Made by a program: the position numbers and the translations under genes. This document shows, piece by piece, positions 41,657 through 47,500 of a stretch of 47,500 nt of DNA (positions are counted from its first letter, which is position 1; each line of letters opens with the position of its first letter). Source of the DNA: an uncultured Allobosea sp. (GTDB lineage: Bacteria; Pseudomonadota; Alphaproteobacteria; Rhizobiales; Beijerinckiaceae); NCBI RefSeq assembly GCF_945957345.1, contig NZ_CAMFKW010000040.1:1-47500 (forward strand), read 5' to 3'. Under the pieces are notes generated by a model that saw only the letters and a list, made by a program, of their open reading frames with translations, did no database searches and had not been told where the DNA came from.

Positions 41657-42862
41657 ATGACCACGATTCCCGCCTACGATGCCGAGGCCGTCGCGACCTT
41701 GCGCGACCTGGACCGGCAGAGGCTGCTCGGCCATCTGCGCGATCAGCGTCCCGATAGCGAAGCCCTCGAAGAACGGGTCGCCCCGGCTCGCGATGAGCCG
41801 CCCGCGACCGCTCCTGCGCCGGGGCCCACGGTCGCGGTCTTCCACCGAGCCTCCGTTCTCAAGCAGCTCAGGCTTGTCGGCCTCGGTGACGAGGTCGATG
41901 AAAGCGGACCTTCCAGCTCCGCCTCCAGTGACGAGCAGGGACGGGTCGAGCGTCTTCGGGCGCTCCTCCACGAGGAGCCGCTGCGCCGTCTCGTCGTTGC
42001 CGATGACGGCACGCGCGATCGCCTCACCCGGCTGCGCGAAGAATGCCCGGGCTTCGTCGAGGTGATCGCCCTGGTCGAGCGGGCCGCGGCACTCTCCGCC
42101 ATGGCCGGCACCGGCATCGCCATCCCGCCGCTCCTGCTTGTCGGGCCGCCAGGCCTGGGCAAGACCCATTTCAGCCGCAGGCTCGCCGTCGCACTCGGCG
42201 TCGAGCAGCATGCCCATTCCTGCGCCACCAACTCCGACGCCCAAGCGCTCTTCGTCGGCCACCCGCCGACTTGGCGCGGCGCGCGCATGGGCGTGGTGAC
42301 CGAGGCGATGCTGGGAGGGGAGACCGGCAATCCCCTGATCGTCCTCGACGAGATCGACAAGTTCGTCACCCATTCGACCGAGAAGCCCTACAACAGCCTT
42401 CTCGCCGTACTCGAGCCGGAAAATGCCTGCGCTCTCGTCGATGAGTATCTGCGCATCCCGTTCGACCTCTCGCGCTGCCTGATCATCGCGACTGCCAATG
42501 ATCTCGACGCCCTGCCGTCCTACATCCAGGACAGATTCCTGGTCGTGACGATCGCGCCGCCGGATGGCGCGATGCTGCGCGCGATCGCCAGCCGCATCGC
42601 CGCCGAGATCATCGCCGTGCATGGCGATGCGTTCGCTTCGCCTGACGATGCGGTCGTGGCCCGGCTCGCGACCACCAATCCGCGCGGAATCCGCCGACTC
42701 GTCACCCTGGCGCTCGGCTTCGCCGCCGAGGCCGGACGCCGCTATCTCGTCACTGCTGATATCGGAGCCGCCGAGGCGATCCTGCTCGGCGGCATGGAGG
42801 GCGCGAGGAGGCCAATCGGGTTCGTGCGGCCGAAGCGAAAGGGCGAGGGGGAGCGGGAGTGA
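41657..42862 (+). CDS. Lon-like AAA+ ATPase without protease domain
   Basis: A 401-residue ATPase. Walker A GPPGLGKT is at residues 173-180, Walker B LIVLDEIDK at about 237-245, sensor 1 ATAND at 298-302 and the Arg finger in QDRF near 313. LAVLEPENACALVDEYLRIP and FDLSRCLIIATANDLDALPS closely resemble Lon. The Lon serine-lysine protease domain is absent; the protein ends in a basic tail. The N-terminal 130 residues are of unknown type. It probably remodels or unfolds a partner, and its coupling to paralogue 6 suggests that the array proteins are partners or substrates. Confidence 0.87.
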   Translation: MTTIPAYDAEAVATLRDLDRQRLLGHLRDQRPDSEALEERVAPARDEPPATAPAPGPTVAVFHRASVLKQLRLVGLGDEVDESGPSSSASSDEQGRVERLRALLHEEPLRRLVVADDGTRDRLTRLREECPGFVEVIALVERAAALSAMAGTGIAIPPLLLVGPPGLGKTHFSRRLAVALGVEQHAHSCATNSDAQALFVGHPPTWRGARMGVVTEAMLGGETGNPLIVLDEIDKFVTHSTEKPYNSLLAVLEPENACALVDEYLRIPFDLSRCLIIATANDLDALPSYIQDRFLVVTIAPPDGAMLRAIASRIAAEIIAVHGDAFASPDDAVVARLATTNPRGIRRLVTLALGFAAEAGRRYLVTADIGAAEAILLGGMEGARRPIGFVRPKRKGEGERE

Positions 42863-42917
42863 GGGTGAGAACGGGAATGCCCCCGGGAAACCCGACACGA
42901 CAGAAAGGCAAGACGCC

Positions 42918-43775
42918 ATGAAGACCAAGACAGCGCCCGTCACCCGCACGAAGCGCCCGATCGGCAGCCCGCTCCTTCCGCCCGGCTCGGCCGGCGCCGT
43001 TACCCAATGGTTCCCGACGCAGTGGCCGAGGATCGGCGGCAAGACGCTCCTGCCGCTCGCCGACACCGCCTTCACCAATGAGCGCTTTCGCACGGCCTAC
43101 CAGCAGGGCAAGCTCGTGTTCATCTACGCCGCCGGCTGCGGCGAGGACCACAGGATGCCGACCATCGCGACCGGCCTGCTCGGCCTCGCCCGCCGCCTGA
43201 AGATGGCGGTGCACAAGGTCTCAGTCACCGCACAGGTCAACCTGCGCGACCGCTTCCGAGAGCTCAATAGCGACCGCTATGGCTCGCTCACCACCAGCGC
43301 TGACGGCTATCCGTGCTCCGATCTCGGCTACGACAACTGGATGGCGCAGCACATCCTGCCGAAGGGCAAGCCGCTCCCCGGCTCGCCGGTCATGCTCGCC
43401 GAGCGCTGCCTGGCGGTCCGGTTGCCGGCCGATCTCTCGGTTCGCGAGTTCGACAAGTGCTTGCACCACCGCATGCGCAACGCCGCGCTCAATCCCTGGC
43501 TTCGGAGTCCGGCCGGTCGAGCACACTGCGACCTGCTCGGGATCGCGCCTCAGGAGCTGAGGCGCGCAACCGCGTATGGATTCGGCGAGATGGTGCGTGC
43601 CAGCGAGGCGCAGGAGTTCTACTTCTTCCGCCCGAAAAGCCGGGACGCCGAACGCCTGCTGCGCATCGCCGAGCTGATCGTCCACGATCATGTGGTCAAT
43701 CCTCGACGCGTGGCCGCCAAAAGCTGGAAATCACGTGGGCAGGGCTACGGGCAGCTCACATACCCGGTCCCATAA
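42918..43775 (+). CDS. Hypothetical protein
   Basis: A 285-residue basic protein of unknown function. Notable stretches are LVFIYAAGCGEDHRMPTIAT (about 67-86), DRYGSLTTSADGYPCSDLGY and ERCLAVRLPADLSVREFDKC. The ATG at 42918 is preceded by AAAGG. I see no known domain. It may belong to the same operon as the AAA gene, 55 nt upstream. Confidence 0.65.
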   Translation: MKTKTAPVTRTKRPIGSPLLPPGSAGAVTQWFPTQWPRIGGKTLLPLADTAFTNERFRTAYQQGKLVFIYAAGCGEDHRMPTIATGLLGLARRLKMAVHKVSVTAQVNLRDRFRELNSDRYGSLTTSADGYPCSDLGYDNWMAQHILPKGKPLPGSPVMLAERCLAVRLPADLSVREFDKCLHHRMRNAALNPWLRSPAGRAHCDLLGIAPQELRRATAYGFGEMVRASEAQEFYFFRPKSRDAERLLRIAELIVHDHVVNPRRVAAKSWKSRGQGYGQLTYPVP

Positions 43776-43897
43776 TATTCTTCGCGCGACCCGAGTTCTT
43801 CCGGTCGCCTTTCCGGAGGAGATGCGATCAATCCCTTGGCCTTCACGGCAGGACCGGCGCGGCAGTCGCGCCGGATAGCCATTTAGAGGAGGTCATG

Positions 43898-44398
43898 ATG
43901 CCCGCTCCGCGGACCTATTCCATTTGCGACAAATTCGGAATGCACGCTCGGTTTCTATCGAGCGTGGGCCACTACAATACCCACCATCGCTTCGAGGGTC
44001 TCGTTCTACCGCTCAGGCCCGAGGGCGGGCGGCAAGAACTCAATATCATCCTCAAGCGCGATTCCAAAGACCTCGTTGTCGTGATCGACGGGACGCATCA
44101 CGGCAACTACGCTGTCTTCGGCGCAACGGAGGCTGCGAGTGCTTGTACCGGCGGCGCTCGCGCAGTCATCGTGATCGGGCTTGTTGCCCAGGTCGCCAAT
44201 CTACAGGCAGAAGAGATCCCGATTATGGCTCGTGGGACGACGCCGCGGCTGATTCCCGCGAAAGAGGGGACAGCGACGGCTACCGCCGTCGACAGCGAGT
44301 GCGGCTGGATCACGCGTGAGCAATACATCGTCGGCGACACCGACGGTGCCGTCATGGTCGACCGTGAAATCTATCAGGGTAGGAACCCAATCAAGTAA
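43898..44398 (+). CDS. RraA-like protein lacking the aldolase Arg-Asp pair
   Basis: A 166-residue protein of the RraA/HMG-aldolase fold: DLVVVIDGTHHGNYAVFGAT, then RAVIVIGLVAQVANLQ, EEIPIMARGTTPR and ITREQYIVGDTDGAVMV. In class II aldolases of this family the Arg-Asp pair after the GAV motif binds the metal and substrate; here the positions are Ala-Gln (GLVAQV). So an aldolase is unlikely, and a binding or RNA-related role, as for RraA which inhibits RNase E, is possible. I chose ATG 43898, 5 nt after AGGAGG; the ATG just before it is too close. Confidence 0.75.
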   Translation: MPAPRTYSICDKFGMHARFLSSVGHYNTHHRFEGLVLPLRPEGGRQELNIILKRDSKDLVVVIDGTHHGNYAVFGATEAASACTGGARAVIVIGLVAQVANLQAEEIPIMARGTTPRLIPAKEGTATATAVDSECGWITREQYIVGDTDGAVMVDREIYQGRNPIK

Positions 44399-44402
44399 TC
44401 GC

Positions 44403-44420
44403 GTTAACGATTTGTTAACG
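44403..44420. promoter_or_regulatory. Tandem GTTAACG repeat
   Basis: GTTAACG occurs at 44403-44409 and 44414-44420, 11 bp apart, so both face the same side of the helix. It lies in an AT-rich stretch ahead of the 641-residue gene and is a possible operator. Confidence 0.35.
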
Positions 44421-44547
44421 AGTCGGAACAGAAATAGATCAATAGCCGAACAAAACGTGTCCGATAGGGGTGGCAGCAGAGCGCGACTCAGGCAGCCTTT
44501 TGGTCAGACGGAACCAATCGAACGTCGAAACCGAAAGGAATATAGCA

Positions 44548-46473
44548 ATGTCGCACAAAGTCTCCAAGGTCGGCACGCTGCCGCCCTTCAACACCGCCAA
44601 GTTCAACCGGGCCATCTCCGACAAGCCCATCTTGGCGCGGCCCGGCCTCGCCAACCGCAAGACGCTCAAGACCCAGCCCCTGGCGATCCTGGACGCCACG
44701 AGGCTCAACCCGGCCATCTTCGGGCCGACCGCCTCGGTCGGCCCGAAGACCATCAGCAAGAAGATGCACAGGACTGGCGAGCTGGCGGTCTTCAACAAGG
44801 CTCACCTCAACCCCGCTGTCTTCGGCGAGGTCGGCGTTCTCAATTCCAAGCTCGTCAGCAAATACGCGATCGACTGCGCACTCAATCAGGGTGTAGCGAC
44901 CGGCGTCAGGATCATGGCGGAGGAGCTGGTCAAGCTGCGGATGACGGAGGTTTCCGCGGCGGATCGTTCCGGCAGCAAGTATCTGGGCCTGGCACCCAAC
45001 ACCGTCGGCGCGCGCAGGCCGAGGCCGTACCCGATCCTGATCAAGCATCCCTCTGAACAAGGGCAGTACGTCCTCCTCGCCGGGGGTGAGCTCGTCGATG
45101 CGGCGAAGAATTCGGGTGCTACCGAGCTCGAATGCATGGTCATCCCCTACGCAACCGCGATTGTCGTGGGGCGGATGTTCATCGATGGCTTTGTCCTTCC
45201 CCGACACGGCCAAGTTACCCTCGTCCAGACGACGCCTCCCGCGGTACCGCCTAAGCAGAACGTCCCCGGTCATGACAAGACCGAACAACCGCTAGAGAAG
45301 GACGATGTGCCACCTGCGGAGATCGGAGATGGAAGGCCCGCAATCTCTCAGATGAAGGTCAAACCCGCTCTGATCCCCGTCGGTCATCAACTGCAGGCGC
45401 AGGCAATCCATGACGCAAGAGTGGTGGATGGTGAGGTGGTCGTGCGTGCCCACGCGAGCAGCGCTACGCCCGCGGCGAAGGCCATGCTGGAGAAAGCGCG
45501 CGGACAGGGCATCGACATCATCATCGAACATTCGCCGCTCATGACGGGACGGTCAGGCATGAGCTTGTACGAGCTCTCGCTGTGCATGTTCATCCGCCAC
45601 CTGTTCTACCGCGTCAAAGACACGGCGAGCGGCAACACCACCCATCAGGCGGGATACACGCTCTTCCAGGAGAAGAATGGCACCAATTGGCCGGGCATGC
45701 CCGCTGATCTTAAAGAGTGGGTCGATGGGCACTGGGCTTTCTGGCTTTGTCGTAACAGCTTCTGGACGGCAGCGATCCCGGACGCGCTTTTCCGCGCTTG
45801 CGCGGCGTTGCGATACAACGTCGAGGAAGCCTCTTCCACGCAGCTCGATACCTACCTCTACGACTTGATCAAGGTGGCCTTCAAGGCGCTCGAGCTGGCG
45901 AAGCGCCAGACCTCCAACCTGCGCAAGCTCAACAGGATCAACGACTCGCCGAAGGACCGCCCGGCCAAGGCCGATTGGCGTGAGATCATCAACACGTCCG
46001 TCGATGGTATCCGGGACCGGCAGATTGGCGAGGTGTACCAGATCGAGGCGTTCGATCTGCTGATGCTCGCGGTTCTCGGGCGCGTCAACGGCGCGAAAAT
46101 CCGGCACGACGAGGGAGAACGGACGCTGGAGTACCAGTGGCTGGTCGCGATCGGAGATTTCGTCCGGACCGGCAAGATGATCGTGACCTGCCTGATGGCC
46201 CAGGAATTCGTTCTCGTGGAGATCGACCGCGTTGCCGGGCGCGCGCTCGACGCCGGCTGGCTGGTCTTCGAAACTGCCCTCTCGATCGCGTGCAAGGACC
46301 GGTGCAGCCTGGAGGACGCTCGCCGCGAACTCCGCCTGATCTGCGAGGAAGCGATGGTCAACAGCTGCGGAATGATCGTGTCGCACTCCCGCGACGGCCG
46401 GTCGAACCTCGTAGGCGCGCCTCTCGATGAAGCCACGAGCACCGCTGCTGAAGTTCCCAACCTCCTGTTCTGA
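44548..46473 (+). CDS. 641-residue protein with triplicated N-terminal repeat and ParB/Srx-like segment
   Basis: Residues about 10-110 contain three copies of a 33-34-residue unit with core FNTAKFNRA, LDATRLNPAIFG and FNKAHLNPAVFG. Residues about 161-200 (YPILIKHPSEQGQYVLLAGG, then ELVDAAKNSGATELECMV) resemble the ParB/Srx fold, whose GERR box is here GGEL. No helix-turn-helix of ParB is recognised. The rest is helical with no known motif. GAAAGGAA lies 7 nt before the ATG; an in-frame GTG at 44470 is less likely. It may bind DNA for partition or replication, but that is inference. Confidence 0.7.
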   Translation: MSHKVSKVGTLPPFNTAKFNRAISDKPILARPGLANRKTLKTQPLAILDATRLNPAIFGPTASVGPKTISKKMHRTGELAVFNKAHLNPAVFGEVGVLNSKLVSKYAIDCALNQGVATGVRIMAEELVKLRMTEVSAADRSGSKYLGLAPNTVGARRPRPYPILIKHPSEQGQYVLLAGGELVDAAKNSGATELECMVIPYATAIVVGRMFIDGFVLPRHGQVTLVQTTPPAVPPKQNVPGHDKTEQPLEKDDVPPAEIGDGRPAISQMKVKPALIPVGHQLQAQAIHDARVVDGEVVVRAHASSATPAAKAMLEKARGQGIDIIIEHSPLMTGRSGMSLYELSLCMFIRHLFYRVKDTASGNTTHQAGYTLFQEKNGTNWPGMPADLKEWVDGHWAFWLCRNSFWTAAIPDALFRACAALRYNVEEASSTQLDTYLYDLIKVAFKALELAKRQTSNLRKLNRINDSPKDRPAKADWREIINTSVDGIRDRQIGEVYQIEAFDLLMLAVLGRVNGAKIRHDEGERTLEYQWLVAIGDFVRTGKMIVTCLMAQEFVLVEIDRVAGRALDAGWLVFETALSIACKDRCSLEDARRELRLICEEAMVNSCGMIVSHSRDGRSNLVGAPLDEATSTAAEVPNLLF

Positions 46474-46570
46474 CGAAACTTGCCGCACCCGAGTTGTTAC
46501 GGTGGCGTTCGGGCGCGGCACCATTCCACAGATGATCTCACCGCAGCCAAACAAGCGAGGAGAGACGATC

Positions 46571-47062
46571 ATGACCACGAAGACCCCGAATGTCGCGGTA
46601 TCCAACGACGAGGCCCTGCTGAAGCTGACGCTCACTCTCATTGGCAAGTGGACCCATACGGCGTCCGAGATCAGGAACCTCGCCGAGGAGGCGGAGAAGA
46701 GGCTGGACAGGATCCGGATGCCCAACAGCATGCGCAAGGGCATCATCGCGACCCATATCTTCAAGGGGCCGGTCGCTCGCGCCTACGGCTATTCCGTGAA
46801 CGGCAGCATCGTTACGCTGCGTCGCGCGGCGACCGGCTGGCGTGTCATCGGCTTTGCCCCCCAGCGGATCTTTCCCCAGCAGGGCGGCGAGCTGAAGCTC
46901 CAGATCGCGCCAGAGCAAGAGACCGCCGCCGTCATGGCGATGTGGCGCGCTTGGGGCTTCGTCACGAAGCGTCCGGCCTTGCCGGTGACCGGCGAGCCTG
47001 CGGCCAACCCGGTCGTCCCGGCAAAGGCGCCTATTTCTTCCCGCCCCGAATTAATCCGGTAG
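46571..47062 (+). CDS. Hypothetical protein
   Basis: A 163-residue protein of unknown function. It begins MTTKTPNVAVSNDEALLKLT and has an amphipathic helix (TASEIRNLAEEAEKRLDRIR), then MRKGIIATHIFKGPVARAYG. The ATG follows GCGAGGAGAG. It precedes the recombinase region of the element. Confidence 0.6.
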   Translation: MTTKTPNVAVSNDEALLKLTLTLIGKWTHTASEIRNLAEEAEKRLDRIRMPNSMRKGIIATHIFKGPVARAYGYSVNGSIVTLRRAATGWRVIGFAPQRIFPQQGGELKLQIAPEQETAAVMAMWRAWGFVTKRPALPVTGEPAANPVVPAKAPISSRPELIR

Positions 47063-47114
47063 CCATCAGCTTTAATGTGGTCAGATTGGTCAGCCTCTCC
47101 CACCGGAGGCGGCC

Positions 47115-47348
47115 ATGGCCAGGAAGCCGAGACCAGGAAAAGACGATGCCGCCCCTGGCCAGCCTGCCGGGGGCGGCATTGTGTCGTCTCACAAGGCCGA
47201 TACCAGCCATTCGCCCGCGCCCTCGCAAATCGGAGAAGACGCCGTGCACCGCCTGGCCCGGCTGGTCGGCCGTCAGATCGCGCGAGAGCGATACAGAGGC
47301 AAAGAGGGTTCACGGACCGGCTCGCGGCCGAAGGGAAAGAAGGCTTGA
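47115..47348 (+). CDS. Small basic protein next to the recombinase
   Basis: A 77-residue basic protein, low complexity at both ends, with a conserved-looking core EDAVHRLARLVGRQIARERY. Short basic genes of this type are often found just before recombinase genes in alphaproteobacterial elements. It has GGAGG upstream. Function unknown. Confidence 0.6.
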   Translation: MARKPRPGKDDAAPGQPAGGGIVSSHKADTSHSPAPSQIGEDAVHRLARLVGRQIARERYRGKEGSRTGSRPKGKKA

Positions 47349-47430
47349 AGGCGACGCAGACGATATCGATACTCTGAGCACCCGACCCCCGAGAGCCTGT
47401 GATGATGGGCCCCGTTCAGGAGGCGTCCCA

Positions 47431-47500
47431 ATGACCCGCGTCGCGATCTACGCCCGTTACTCGTCCGATCTTCAGCGTGCGGCTTCGATCGAGGACCAGT
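47431..47500 (+). CDS. Serine recombinase (partial, runs off the window)
   Basis: The first 23 codons (MTRVAIYARYSSDLQRAASI, then EDQ) carry the catalytic Ser motif ARYSS and the ASIEDQ motif of the resolvase/invertase fold. The rest is past the edge, so I cannot tell a large serine integrase from a small resolvase, though this N-terminus is typical of large ones. AGGAGG lies 8 nt before the ATG. It may be the integrase of the element in region 3. Confidence 0.85.
   Translation, partial: MTRVAIYARYSSDLQRAASIEDQ

Noticed and set aside
41441..43093. A 550-codon minus-strand frame opposite the AAA+ gene
   Set aside because: Antisense shadow of a gene with Walker A, Walker B and sensor motifs.
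45553..46764. A 403-codon minus-strand frame opposite the 641-residue gene
   Set aside because: No domain seen; the plus-strand gene has a good ribosome site and a coherent repeat structure.

Overview
The window looks like chromosome of a GC-rich alphaproteobacterium, most likely of the Hyphomicrobiales (Bosea- or Chelatococcus-like). This is inferred from gene content (paired UbiD/UbiX-ABC catabolic cassettes, aspartoacylase-like deacylases, an alphaproteobacterial mobilisation module) and not from a marker gene. Genes are dense. There is no rRNA, no intact tRNA and no CRISPR array. A 14-nt scar matching the 3' end of initiator tRNA-Met, followed by a terminator, lies at the left edge.

Region 1 (1-8.7 kb): a left-edge scar and a broken monooxygenase-like gene, then an XRE-cupin regulator divergent from a six-gene operon. 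The operon encodes two Dpp-type ABC permeases, a peptide-type solute-binding protein, an imidazolonepropionase-like amidohydrolase and two aspartoacylase/succinylglutamate-desuccinylase-like hydrolases, so it looks like uptake and deacylation/hydrolysis of an N-acylated or cyclic amide compound. It has no ABC ATPase gene.

Region 2 (8.8-23.6 kb): two parallel catabolic cassettes back to back. Each has an SsuA/NMT1-like binding protein, an SsuB-like ATPase, an SsuC-like permease, a UbiD-family decarboxylase, its UbiX prenyl-FMN synthase and an IclR regulator. The minus-strand cassette ends with a TIGR02444-family gene. The plus-strand cassette also carries a D-glutamate-cyclase-like protein, a maleate isomerase/arylmalonate decarboxylase-like protein and a HisC-like aminotransferase. 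A canonical histidine ammonia-lyase gene (hutH) follows.

Region 3 (25.4-47.5 kb, continuing past the edge): a mobilisable or integrative element. From left to right it has a leftward cluster (helicase/primase-like ATPase, membrane protein, ParA-like ATPase, small basic protein), an AT-rich control region with repeated GATAC palindromes, an oriT-like site, mobC-relaxase genes, a truncated tyrosine recombinase, an exonuclease I-like gene, a long rightward accessory array and, at the extreme right, the first 23 codons of a serine recombinase.

The most unusual part is the accessory array at 34.6-42.9 kb. It has six diverged paralogous genes of about 303-333 codons, plus a tiny three-gene coupled unit ending in an XRE regulator, followed by a Lon-like AAA+ ATPase without a protease domain. 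Each of the seven transcription-unit starts is preceded by the same kind of about 90-nt leader: a GC-rich hairpin, a CTTTCGCGATTCC-like stretch, a second small hairpin and a CCCC tract. In six of seven cases the first hairpin begins 89-95 nt before the start codon. I do not recognise this family or the leader, and they are the best candidates for an undescribed system. Downstream are an RraA-like protein lacking the usual Arg-Asp pair and a 641-residue protein with a triplicated N-terminal repeat and a degenerate ParB/Srx-like segment.
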